A DNA stretch of 64,000 nucleotides from Subtercola boreus (lineage in GTDB: Bacteria > Actinomycetota > Actinomycetes > Actinomycetales > Microbacteriaceae), in the NCBI RefSeq assembly GCF_006716115.1, contig NZ_VFOO01000001.1, positions 682,001 to 746,000 of the forward strand, in the 5' to 3' direction. This document shows, in pieces, positions 26,561 through 34,900 of the stretch. Numbering within the stretch: position 1 is the first letter of the stretch; the number at the start of each line of letters is the position of its first letter. A program made the position numbers and the translations under genes. The notes under the pieces were generated by a model. The model made no database searches, was not told the origin of the DNA, and saw nothing but the letters and a program-made list of their open reading frames with translations.

Positions 26561-26653
26561 AGGTAATGACCTCCGCGTTCAGCTTAGGGGCCGCGCCGCG
26601 ACCAGCCCTGCTGCCCCACGACGGCATTTCGCGATTCGGAGCATTTCGTCAAG

Positions 26654-26659
26654 TAGGGT
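26654..26659 (+). promoter_or_regulatory. -10 element, probable leaderless start of tatB
   Basis: TAGGGT, then six bases (GTACAC), then ATG 26666. No ribosome-binding site is present. Confidence 0.5.
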
Positions 26660-26665
26660 GTACAC

Positions 26666-27274
26666 ATGTTCGGGTTGACGTTCGAGAAGCTCATCATCAT
26701 CGGGGTTGTTGCCGCGTTCGTGATCGGTCCTGAGCGCCTGCCGCACTACGCCTCCGTGCTGGCGAAGTTCGTGCGCCAGCTCCGCGACTTCACCAACGGT
26801 GCGAAGAACCGGATGAAGGAGGAGATGGGGCCCGACTTCGACGAGGTCGAGTGGAAGAAGCTCGACCCGCGCCAGTACGATCCCCGCCGGATCATCCGCG
26901 ACGCTCTGCTCGACGATCCGGCCGAGCCGGCGACGGCGCCCGTCAAACCGTCGGCGCCGATGGCTGCTTCGGTGAAGGCCGCGCAGGCTCCGGGCGGCGC
27001 CGCTGCAATGGCCGCGGGTGCCGCCGGTGCTGCGGGCTCGGTGAGCCTCGACAAAGACGCTCCGGTCGACGCCCTCGCCCTGTCGCTCGCCGAAGACGCC
27101 GCGTTCGACGACGGACCCGGTGTGTCGCTGTCTGTGCCGGTGAGTGACGTGCCGTCGGGCGACGCGCTCTCCGGCGACGCCAGCCCCGACTACCTCTCGG
27201 GCCGCAAGTCGGAGGCGCGTCTCGCCGCTGCCCAGCCGGCCATGGCCGCCCCGTTCGACACCGAGGCGACCTGA
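26666..27274 (+). CDS. tatB: Sec-independent protein translocase TatB
   Basis: 202 residues. An N-terminal membrane helix (FEKLIIIGVVAAFVI) is followed by the conserved GPERLPHYASVLAKFVRQLRDF hinge and amphipathic helix (read as GPERLP, then VLAKFVRQLRDF). A long acidic/Ala-rich tail to residue 202 is typical of TatB rather than TatA. TatB works with TatC in recognising twin-arginine substrates such as EfeB. It faces the aldo/keto reductase gene tail to tail, 16 bp apart. Confidence 0.88.
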   Translation: MFGLTFEKLIIIGVVAAFVIGPERLPHYASVLAKFVRQLRDFTNGAKNRMKEEMGPDFDEVEWKKLDPRQYDPRRIIRDALLDDPAEPATAPVKPSAPMAASVKAAQAPGGAAAMAAGAAGAAGSVSLDKDAPVDALALSLAEDAAFDDGPGVSLSVPVSDVPSGDALSGDASPDYLSGRKSEARLAAAQPAMAAPFDTEAT

Positions 27275-27290
27275 CCGCAGGCGTCAGCCG

Positions 27291-28280
<990 letters not shown>

Positions 28281-28289
28281 CGCTCGCCG

Positions 28290-28350
28290 CCCGCCCCCCT
28301 CCTCCTACTCCCTCCTACTCCCTCCTCCTTCCTTCCCTCCCTCCCTCCGC
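28290..28350. repeat. Homopyrimidine C/T tract
   Basis: About 60 bases almost free of purines, with CCTCCTACTC twice and CCTT/CCTC runs. It sits just outside the left palindrome of the DUF559 cassette. A purine tract occupies the equivalent place on the right side. Confidence 0.85.
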
Positions 28351-28351
28351 C

Positions 28352-28408
28352 CCGAAGGGTCCCATATCGCGCCAACGGTGACCGCGCACCGCGATATGGG
28401 ACCCTTCG
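28352..28408. repeat. Left palindrome/inverted terminal copy of the DUF559 cassette
   Basis: A perfect 19-bp inverted repeat (28353-28371 with 28390-28408) has core GGGTCCCATATCGCG around an 18-nt loop. Its first 30 bases (28352-28381) match the reverse complement of 29483-29512 at 27 of 30 positions. The arm differences (TCC here, ACG there) are compensated in the opposite arm. Confidence 0.9.
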
Positions 28409-28417
28409 AGTGCGGTG

Positions 28418-29395
28418 TCAGTGCGCACGGCCTCGGGAGACGGCCGAAGCGACGCGGCGGCGCAGAATCTCCGAAATGTGTTCGGTGGTCCGGCGGGGGA
28501 AGTCGAAGAGCCCCTCCTTCCGCACGCGGATGACATGCCAGTCGTCGAGGTGGAACCGCTCCAGTCGCGTCGCATCCTTCTCGTATTGCCTGTCATTCGT
28601 GCGGTGCTGCTGGCCGTCGTATTCGACGATGACCCTGGCCTCCCGGAAGACGAGATCTGCCCGGCCGATCCTTCTGCCGGTCGAATCACAGAGTTCCGGA
28701 TTCACCTCGGGTTTTGGCAACCCGGCCCTGTGGAGGAGGAGACGCAGCAGGCTCTCCGGGCGCGATTCCGCCCTACCATTCATCAGCGCCAGGGCCACTC
28801 TCGCTCGGTTCACGCTGGGGCCGCGGGCACTTCTGGCATGCGCTTCGAGTTCCGCGAGCGTGACGTAGGGGCGACGGTCTCCTCGAACCGGGTGGACCGG
28901 ACGGTGGATCAGGTGGTCGCCGAGCGCCACGAGCTCGTCGAGGGAGAGGAGCTGAGCCGCTCCGAACCAGGTGGTTGTCGGGTCGGTGACGGGGAGCCCA
29001 CGTCGGATGACCATCGGTGATGGTGGGAGCGTGTGGCCGACGGTGCCGCGAGCTCGGCGAGCCCTGGCGGGGTCGGGGACGGCGACATGCAACGGTGCGG
29101 TGGTGAAGCTTCTGGGCAGCGCGGCTCCCCAGAGCAGGGCGGCGGTGGTGTGGGAGAAGCGTTCGCCGGGCCTGAGCACGGTGGCGAAGGCGTGGCACCG
29201 CGCGACTGCTTCGCGGACGAGTCGGTCTTCATCGCCGGGCTGGCGGCCGGCTCCTGCGGAGGTGTGCACCCCGTGGAACGGCGCGCGGAGGTCTGCGCTC
29301 CGGAGGCGTCCAGCTCCGACGCCGAGTCTGTGTGCGGTCCGGTTCGTGAAGGGGATGCCCGTCAGCGCGGCGGGCAGGGGCTTGAGTTCTGGCAT
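28418..29395 (-). CDS. DUF559 domain protein (Vsr-like nuclease fold)
   Basis: 325 residues. The C-terminal third is a DUF559 domain, related to very-short-patch-repair endonucleases: GRADLVFREARVIVEYDGQQ with acidic residues near 247-258, then RLERFHLDDWHVIRV. The first 200 residues resemble the N-terminal part of AbiEi-type or other DUF559 proteins of actinobacteria (RFSHTTAALLWGAALP, VTDPTTTWFGAAQLLSLDEL), with no helix I can assign a function to. ATG 29395 has AGGGTG six bases upstream. The gene is bracketed by inverted palindromes and skewed tracts. That suggests an accessory unit, although no transposase is present. DNA nicking or cleavage is inferred from the family only. Confidence 0.8.
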   Translation of the reverse strand: MPELKPLPAALTGIPFTNRTAHRLGVGAGRLRSADLRAPFHGVHTSAGAGRQPGDEDRLVREAVARCHAFATVLRPGERFSHTTAALLWGAALPRSFTTAPLHVAVPDPARARRARGTVGHTLPPSPMVIRRGLPVTDPTTTWFGAAQLLSLDELVALGDHLIHRPVHPVRGDRRPYVTLAELEAHARSARGPSVNRARVALALMNGRAESRPESLLRLLLHRAGLPKPEVNPELCDSTGRRIGRADLVFREARVIVEYDGQQHRTNDRQYEKDATRLERFHLDDWHVIRVRKEGLFDFPRRTTEHISEILRRRVASAVSRGRAH

Positions 29396-29460
29396 GCGAA
29401 CACCCTGCCGGGCTTCCAGAGGCGTCGTGCACCGTTTTCCACAGGGTGAACGTCAGCGAG

Positions 29461-29512
29461 GGGACGCATATCGCGCCACCCCTCCCCGTTGGCGCGATAT
29501 GCGTCCCTTCGG
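29461..29512. repeat. Right palindrome/inverted terminal copy of the DUF559 cassette
   Basis: An 18-bp perfect inverted repeat (29461-29478 with 29490-29507) has core GGGACGCATATCGCGCCA around an 11-nt loop. In reverse orientation it is homologous to the left element and ends in CCCTTCGG next to the purine tract. Confidence 0.9.
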
Positions 29513-29613
29513 AGGGGCGCGGAAGGAGGGGAGGAGGGGCGCGGGGGGAGGGGCGCGGGAGGAGGGGCGGAGGGGTGCGGGAGGAGGGCAGGCGGAGAGA
29601 GGGGAGGGCCGGG
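29512..29613. repeat. G-rich purine tract
   Basis: About 100 bases dominated by GGAGGGG and GCGCGGG units. GGAGGGGCGCGG-type units recur at least three times. It contains many runs of three or more G and could form G-quadruplexes. It separates the right palindrome from the mrp stop codon. Confidence 0.8.
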
Positions 29614-30768
29614 TCAGGCGGGGGTGACGCCGAGGCGGCGGCCGGCCAGGCCGCGGCCGCGCGACGCGAGCTTCGCCGCGATGGCGAGGATGGCGGCGGC
29701 CGCGGGGTCCGCCGGGTCTGAGAGCACGATCGGCACACCCGTGTCGCCGCCGGTGCGGAGCCCCACGCTGAGCGGGATCGATGCCAGCAGTTCGACCGCG
29801 GCATCCGGAGCCTGCCCCACCGAGAGCCGCCGCGCCACCTCGGCCCCGCCGCCCGACCCGAACACGTCGAGCACCGAGCCGTCGGGTTGCGGAAGCCCGG
29901 CCATGTTCTCGATGACGCCGACGATGCGCTGCCCGGTCTGGCGGGCGACGACGCCGGAGCGTTCGGCGACGTCGGCGGCCGCCGGCTGCGGCGTCGTCAC
30001 CACGAGAACCTCAGCGTGCGGGAGCAGCTGCCCGACCGAGATCGCGACGTCACCGGTGCCGGGCGGCAGGTCGAGCAGCAGGATGTCGAGGTCGCCGAAG
30101 TACACGTCGGTCAAAAACTGCTGGATCGTGCGGTGCAGCATCGGCCCGCGCCAGGCGACGGCGGCGTTGTCGTCGACGAACATGCCGATCGAGATGACCT
30201 TCACCCCGTAGCCGACCGGCGGCAGGATCATCTCGCCGACCCGCGTCGGCTTCTGTGCGACCCCGCCTTCGGTCAGCCCCAGGATGCCCGGGATCGAGAA
30301 CCCGTAGACATCGGCGTCCACGATGCCCACGCGCAGCCCGCTGGCCGCCAACGCCACGGCGAGGTTCGCGGTCAGCGTCGACTTGCCCACCCCGCCCTTG
30401 CCGCTCGTCACGGCGATCACGCGGGTGAGGGAGTCCGGCCCGAAGGGCATCGCGCGCGCGCCGCCCGGTCCGCGGAGCCTCTCGGTGAGGGCGTTCCGCT
30501 GCTCGCGGGTCATCACACTGATCTGGATGTCGGCACCCGACACGCCCGCCACGCCGAGTGTGGCTGCCCTGACGTCCCGTTCGATCGTGTCGGCTGCCGG
30601 GCATCCGACGATCGTCAACTTCACAGCGACCGATGCCCGCCCGTCGACGTCGACCGTCACGTCGCCGACCATGTCGAGTTCGGTGATGGGTTTCCGGATC
30701 TCCGGATCCAGTACCCGCCCGAGCGCCCGTCGAACGTCGTCGGCGAGCGTGGGGGAGTGCTCAGGCAC
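29614..30768 (-). CDS. mrp: Mrp/NBP35-family iron-sulfur cluster carrier ATPase
   Basis: 384 residues. An N-terminal MIP18/DUF59 domain (VLDPEIRKPITELDMV, GCPAADTIERDV) is followed by a P-loop ATPase. The deviant Walker A is TSGKGGVGKSTLTANLAVAL (about residue 115). IVDADVYGFSIPGILGL and LLLDLPPGTGDVAISVGQLL follow. Mrp proteins hold and deliver Fe-S clusters. The cluster-binding CxxC seen in many relatives is not evident here. GTG 30768 was chosen because it overlaps the end of the upstream DUF1003 gene by eight bases. ATG 30807 is an alternative. Confidence 0.88.
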   Translation of the reverse strand: MPEHSPTLADDVRRALGRVLDPEIRKPITELDMVGDVTVDVDGRASVAVKLTIVGCPAADTIERDVRAATLGVAGVSGADIQISVMTREQRNALTERLRGPGGARAMPFGPDSLTRVIAVTSGKGGVGKSTLTANLAVALAASGLRVGIVDADVYGFSIPGILGLTEGGVAQKPTRVGEMILPPVGYGVKVISIGMFVDDNAAVAWRGPMLHRTIQQFLTDVYFGDLDILLLDLPPGTGDVAISVGQLLPHAEVLVVTTPQPAAADVAERSGVVARQTGQRIVGVIENMAGLPQPDGSVLDVFGSGGGAEVARRLSVGQAPDAAVELLASIPLSVGLRTGGDTGVPIVLSDPADPAAAAILAIAAKLASRGRGLAGRRLGVTPA

Positions 30769-31315
30769 CAGCGGTCGCCTGGCCGGTCGTGGACTGCTCC
30801 GCGTCATCCGCGGTCAGCTCCTCGAGCAGGGCGCGGAGCTCCGCGCGGATGAAGTCCTTGCTCGCCATGTCCTGCATCGCGAGCCGCAACGCGACGACCT
30901 CGCGGGCGAGGTATTCGGTATCGGCGAGGTTCCGCTCGGCGCGCTGCCGGTCCTGCTCGATCTGTACACGGTCGCGGTCGTCCTGCCGGTTCTGCGCGAG
31001 CAGGATGAGGGGCGCCGCGTAGGAGGCCTGCAGGCTCAGGATGAGCGTGAGGGCCGTGAAGCCGATGGCGGCGGAGTCGAACCGGAGGTCGGCCGGACCG
31101 TACGTGTTGAACCCGATCCAGATGAGCACGAAGACCGTGAGGATGACGAGGAACCACGGGGTGCCCATTCCCCGCGCAATGGCTTCGGTGCTGCGGCCGA
31201 ACCGGTCCCGGCTGGCGCGACCGGGACGATTGCGGGTGGGCAGTACTCCGCTCCGGAGGCCTTTGGGCGCGTCGAGCCGGGTGTTGGATGCACGGGTGGG
31301 CGAGTTACGAGCCAT
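30761..31315 (-). CDS. DUF1003 membrane protein
   Basis: 184 residues. A basic N-terminus of about 50 residues is followed by two membrane helices (TPWFLVILTVFVLIWIGFNT and TALTLILSLQASYAAPLILL). A cytoplasmic, probably coiled-coil region (QNRQDDRDRVQIEQDRQRAE onward) follows. This is the DUF1003 layout, as in Rv1231c of M. tuberculosis. The function is unknown. It overlaps the MgtE-N/CBS gene upstream by 11 bp and mrp downstream by 8 bp, so the three form one operon. Confidence 0.88.
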   Translation of the reverse strand: MARNSPTRASNTRLDAPKGLRSGVLPTRNRPGRASRDRFGRSTEAIARGMGTPWFLVILTVFVLIWIGFNTYGPADLRFDSAAIGFTALTLILSLQASYAAPLILLAQNRQDDRDRVQIEQDRQRAERNLADTEYLAREVVALRLAMQDMASKDFIRAELRALLEELTADDAEQSTTGQATAGA

Positions 31316-32690
31316 TGCCGATTCTCCTCTCGTGGGCCGTTCCGGGCCTCAGTTGGCCGGTTCCGGCCGAAGGTACCTTGATCTGGCCGCCCGCCGGGCT
31401 GCCGGTAAGGGGTCTCGCCTGCAGGGAGGGCGCCGTTCGCCTCGCGAGCCGGTCGTCGCCCTCGTGACTTCGCCAGTCGTCGGGCAGCAGGTAGTCGAGA
31501 ACATCGTCAATTGTCACCACCCCGACAAGTCGGTGGTTCTCATCGACCACGGGAACAGACACGAGATTGTAACTCGCGAGGATGCGGGAGACCTCCGCGG
31601 CGCTGGTCTCGGCGGTGACCGCCTCGAGACCGTCGTCGACGAGGGAACCCAGCCGTTCGTGAGGCGGGTAGCGGAGCATCCGCTGGAAGTGCACCATGCC
31701 GAGGAAACGCCCGGTCGGCGGCTCGTAGGGGGGCAGCGTGACGCAGATCGCGGCGCCGAGCGCGGGCGCGAGTTCGTGACGACGGATGAGGGCGAGCCCC
31801 TCCGCCACGGTGGCGTCCGCCGAGACGATGATCGGTTCGGTGGTCATCAGTCCACCTGCCGTGTCGGGGGCGTAGGCGAGCAGCATGCGCACATCGTCGG
31901 CCTCTTCGGGCTGCATGAGCTTCAGGAGCTCCTCGCCGCGCGCCTCGGAGAGCTGCGCGATGAGGTCGGCCGCGTCATCCGGCTGCATCTGGTCGAGAAC
32001 GTCGGCCGCGCGGGTGTCGTCGAGCTGGTTCATGATCTCGACCTGCTCGCTCTCGGGCATCTCCTCGAGAACGTCGGCGAGCCGGGCGTCGGGCAGCTCA
32101 CCGGCCACTTCGAGCATCCGGAGCTGCGGCAGGTCCATCAGCGTGTTCGCGAGGTCGGCGGGCTTCATGTCGGCGTAGGTCGCGATGAGCTGCTCTGCCG
32201 ACTGGGACTCGCCGGTCTGGCCGAGCTCCAGCACCTCGTTCCAGGCCGCGAAGACCGTCGGGCCCTTGGCGAACGGGCTGGCCCCCGTCTTCGGGCGGCG
32301 GAGGAAGACCTGCGACACGCTCCACTCGCCGGGCCCCGACTGTTCGATGGCGACATCCTCGATCGTCGCCTGCCCGGAGCCGTCGGTGAACCGCACGCGG
32401 CGCCCGAGGATCTCGGCGATCACCCGCACCTCACCGCCGCGCTGCTCGAAGCGGCGCACGTTCATCAGCCCGGTCGTGATGATCTGCCCGCTGCCGACGC
32501 TCGTGACGCGGCCGATGCTCACGAAGACGCGGCGCTTGCCGGGGATCTCGACGATCAGCCCGACGAGCCGCGGCGACAGGCCGTTGCGGTACACCACGAG
32601 CACGTCGCGCACCTTGCCGAGGCGGTCGCCGGCAGGGTCGAAGACGGTGCACCCGGCCAGTCGGGCGACGAAGACTCTGGTGGCACTCAC
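31305..32690 (-). CDS. MgtE N-terminal/CBS domain protein without channel
   Basis: 461 residues. An N-terminal PRC-barrel-like part (about 1-110: DRLGKVRDVLVVYRNG) precedes an MgtE intracellular helical domain (about 150-260, repeated DLPQ/LEEMPE/LDQMQP elements). A CBS pair follows (about 265-400, with LMTTEPIIVSADATVAEGLA and VSVPVVDENHRLVGVVTIDD). Full MgtE magnesium channels carry a membrane domain after CBS, but this protein stops there. It may be a Mg2+ or nucleotide sensor acting with the adjacent DUF1003 membrane protein. GTG 32690 lies six bases after TAAGTT, so the operon is probably leaderless. Confidence 0.88.
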   Translation of the reverse strand: MSATRVFVARLAGCTVFDPAGDRLGKVRDVLVVYRNGLSPRLVGLIVEIPGKRRVFVSIGRVTSVGSGQIITTGLMNVRRFEQRGGEVRVIAEILGRRVRFTDGSGQATIEDVAIEQSGPGEWSVSQVFLRRPKTGASPFAKGPTVFAAWNEVLELGQTGESQSAEQLIATYADMKPADLANTLMDLPQLRMLEVAGELPDARLADVLEEMPESEQVEIMNQLDDTRAADVLDQMQPDDAADLIAQLSEARGEELLKLMQPEEADDVRMLLAYAPDTAGGLMTTEPIIVSADATVAEGLALIRRHELAPALGAAICVTLPPYEPPTGRFLGMVHFQRMLRYPPHERLGSLVDDGLEAVTAETSAAEVSRILASYNLVSVPVVDENHRLVGVVTIDDVLDYLLPDDWRSHEGDDRLARRTAPSLQARPLTGSPAGGQIKVPSAGTGQLRPGTAHERRIGNGS

Positions 32691-32696
32691 GGTACT

Positions 32697-32702
32697 AACT
32701 TA
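32697..32702 (-). promoter_or_regulatory. -10 element, probable leaderless start of the MgtE-N/CBS operon
   Basis: TAAGTT on the minus strand, then six bases (AGTACC), then GTG 32690. Confidence 0.5.
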
Positions 32703-32774
32703 GACCGTCAGGCTGGGCGGGGAGCAGCCGGGCGCACAGGCGCTCCGAGGGGTGGGCGTGGGAGAATGGATGCT

Positions 32775-33386
32775 GTGACCAACCCACTCTCACGGCCCGG
32801 CCGATCGAACCCCCTGTCACCGCGCATCCCGCGGGGTGACGTCGTCGCGACATATGAGACCTACGAGGAAGCGCAGCAGGCGGTGGACCTCCTCGCCCGC
32901 GAGGACTTTCCGGTCGCGCAGCTCTCGATCGTCGGCAGCGAGCTGAAGAGCGTCGAGAACGTCACGGGCAAGCTGAGCTACGGGCGCGCCGCCGCGGCGG
33001 GCGCGGTCAGCGGGGCCTGGCTCGGGCTCTTCCTCGGGCTGCTGCTCATCATCTTCCAGCCGGCGGCCTCGTCGCTCCCGTTCCTCGGCGCAGCGGTGCT
33101 GATCGGGGCGGGTTTCGGCATGCTGTTCCGCATCGTGTCGTACACGCTGACCCGCCGCCGACGCGACTACACGTCGACGATGCAGGTCATCGCCTCCAGG
33201 TACGACGTGGTGGCCGACACGGAGGTCGCGAACCGGGCCCGCAACATCGTCAGCCCCGGCCAGGGCTGGGGCCAGGCGGCGTTCACCTCGCCGCCCGCCG
33301 CTGCGCACCCGTCGGACCCGCCGCCCGCCGCGGCAGAGCCGACGCCCGCTCCCGGCCAGCCTGCCCCGGAGCAGCCGACCGCCTAG
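32775..33386 (+). CDS. General stress protein 17M-like membrane protein
   Basis: 203 residues. The N-terminal YflT/GSP17M-type domain reads VVATYETYEEAQQAVDLLAR, then FPVAQLSIVGSELKSVE. A pair of membrane helices (AAAGAVSGAWLGLFLGLLLI and LPFLGAAVLIGAGFGML) lies in the middle and a Pro/Ala-rich tail at the end. It corresponds to Rv1234-type genes in this syntenic block. The start is uncertain: GTG 32775 has GGAG ten bases upstream, whereas ATG 32766 would leave only one base after it. Confidence 0.85.
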   Translation: MTNPLSRPGRSNPLSPRIPRGDVVATYETYEEAQQAVDLLAREDFPVAQLSIVGSELKSVENVTGKLSYGRAAAAGAVSGAWLGLFLGLLLIIFQPAASSLPFLGAAVLIGAGFGMLFRIVSYTLTRRRRDYTSTMQVIASRYDVVADTEVANRARNIVSPGQGWGQAAFTSPPAAAHPSDPPPAAAEPTPAPGQPAPEQPTA

Positions 33387-33397
33387 CCGGCTGCTCC

Positions 33398-33454
33398 CGC
33401 CGCGCTCATCGTGCCGCGCTGGGGGCGAGCGCCGTTCAGGCGCCCGCCGCGCTC
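33398..33454 (+). repeat. Single copy of the GTTCA-loop hairpin repeat
   Basis: GCCGCGCTC, five bases, GCCGCGCTG, a G-rich stretch, then GCGCC-GTTCA-GGCGC and GCCGCGCTC. This is the same layout as the array at 17369-17511. The stop codon of the M24 peptidase (TGA on the minus strand, 33436-33438) lies in the hairpin loop. Confidence 0.75.
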
Positions 33455-34896
33455 ACCCAAGCCTCGACCTCGTCGGCGGTGCGGGGGATGGCCGCCGAGA
33501 GGTTCTCCGCGCCGGTGGCCGTGACGAGGATGTCGTCTTCGATGCGCACGCCGATGCCCCGGAAGGACTCCGGCACCGTCAGGTCGTCGGGCTGGAAGTA
33601 GAGCCCCGGCTCGATCGTGAACACCATGCCCGCCTCGAGCACTCCGTCGAGGTACATCTCGCGCCGGGCCTTGGCGCAGTCGTGCACGTCGAGCCCCAGG
33701 TGGTGGCTCGTGCCGTGCACCATGTAGCGGCGGTGCTGCTGGTTCTCGGGCTCGATCGCCTCTTCGGCCGTCACCGGCAGCAGGCCCCACTCGGCCGTCT
33801 TCCGTGCGATCACACCCATCGCCGTGGCGTGGATCTCTCGGAACCGGATGCCCGGCCGCACGATGGCGAACGCGGCGTCTGCGGCCTCCCGAACGGCTTC
33901 GTAGATCATCCGCTGCTCGTCGCTGAACCGGCCGCTGACCGGCAGCGTGCGTGTGATGTCGGCGGTGTAGTAGCTGTCGAGCTCCACGCCGGCGTCGACG
34001 AGGATCAGGTCGCCCGGGACGACAGGGCCGTCGTTCCGCGTCCAGTGCAGGATGCATGCGTGCGGGCCTGAAGCCGCAATCGTGTCGTAGCCGACCGCGG
34101 CGCCGTCGGCCCGGGCGCGACCGTTGAAGACGCCTTCGACGAGGCGTTCGCCGCGCTCGTGTTCGGTGATGCGCGGCAGGTCGGCGATGATGTCGCCGAA
34201 GCCGCGGGCGGTCGCCGCGATCGCGAGGCGCATCTGCCCGATCTCGTACTCATCTTTCACGAGGCGCAGTTCGGAGAGCTTCTGTTCGAACTCGGCGGAG
34301 TCCGTCTCGCCCAGCAGGGCGGTCAGGTCGGGGTCGGCGTCGCGCACGGCAAGCGTGTTCGCGCTGCCGGTGGAGACCACAGCGGCGACCACGGCGTCGA
34401 GTTCGGCGATGCCCTGCGTCGCCAGAGCGAGGTCGCTCGCGACCTGCGCGAGGGATGGGCGCGGCCCGATCCAGAACTCCCCGATCTCGGGGTTCGCGTA
34501 GAACTCGTCGGAGTCGCGCCCGGCCCGCTCGCGGAAGTAGAGGGTCGCCTCGTGTCCACCGCCCGCATCGGGCTCCAGCACGAGCACCGAACCCGGCTCG
34601 GAGTCGCTGCCCCATCCGGTGAGGTAGGTGAAGGCCGTGTGGGCCCGGAACGGGTAGTCCGTGTCGTTGGAACGCTGCTTGAGCCGGCCGGCCGGGATGA
34701 CCAGCCGTTTGCCGGGGTAGTCCGCCGAGAGCCGCGCGCGCCGGTCGGCCGCGAACGAGGCCTCCTCGCGGGCCGGGGGGAGCACGTCCGTGCGTTCGGC
34801 CCACTGGCTGCCGATGTACTGCTTGAAGGTGTCGGAACCCGGCGTGGTCGAGCGGTTCGAGGTGGCGCGGGGGGCGGTGTCTGTCTGTTCAGCCAT
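33436..34896 (-). CDS. Aminopeptidase P family (M24B, Xaa-Pro) metallopeptidase
   Basis: 486 residues. An N-terminal aminopeptidase-P domain (RLVIPAGRLKQRSNDTDYPF, TYLTGW) is followed by the pita-bread catalytic domain. All five metal ligands are visible: Asp in LILVDAGVELDSYYTADITR (two), His in HGTSHHLGLDVHD, Glu in FTIEPGLYF and Glu in GVRIEDDILV. It should cleave N-terminal residues preceding proline in the cytoplasm. ATG 34896 lies four bases after the stop of the upstream EEP gene. A longer reading from 34986 would overlap that gene and is not supported. Confidence 0.93.
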   Translation of the reverse strand: MAEQTDTAPRATSNRSTTPGSDTFKQYIGSQWAERTDVLPPAREEASFAADRRARLSADYPGKRLVIPAGRLKQRSNDTDYPFRAHTAFTYLTGWGSDSEPGSVLVLEPDAGGGHEATLYFRERAGRDSDEFYANPEIGEFWIGPRPSLAQVASDLALATQGIAELDAVVAAVVSTGSANTLAVRDADPDLTALLGETDSAEFEQKLSELRLVKDEYEIGQMRLAIAATARGFGDIIADLPRITEHERGERLVEGVFNGRARADGAAVGYDTIAASGPHACILHWTRNDGPVVPGDLILVDAGVELDSYYTADITRTLPVSGRFSDEQRMIYEAVREAADAAFAIVRPGIRFREIHATAMGVIARKTAEWGLLPVTAEEAIEPENQQHRRYMVHGTSHHLGLDVHDCAKARREMYLDGVLEAGMVFTIEPGLYFQPDDLTVPESFRGIGVRIEDDILVTATGAENLSAAIPRTADEVEAWVSAAGA

Positions 34897-34900
34897 ACCC

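Noticed and set aside
28352-29512. Insertion sequence with terminal inverted repeats
   Set aside because: No transposase is encoded, and no target-site duplication is evident at the outer edges; kept as a finding about a palindrome-flanked cassette instead.
31041-32774. Large N-terminal extension of the stress-type protein gene
   Set aside because: The upstream part is the reverse strand of the MgtE-N/CBS gene and has no homology of its own.
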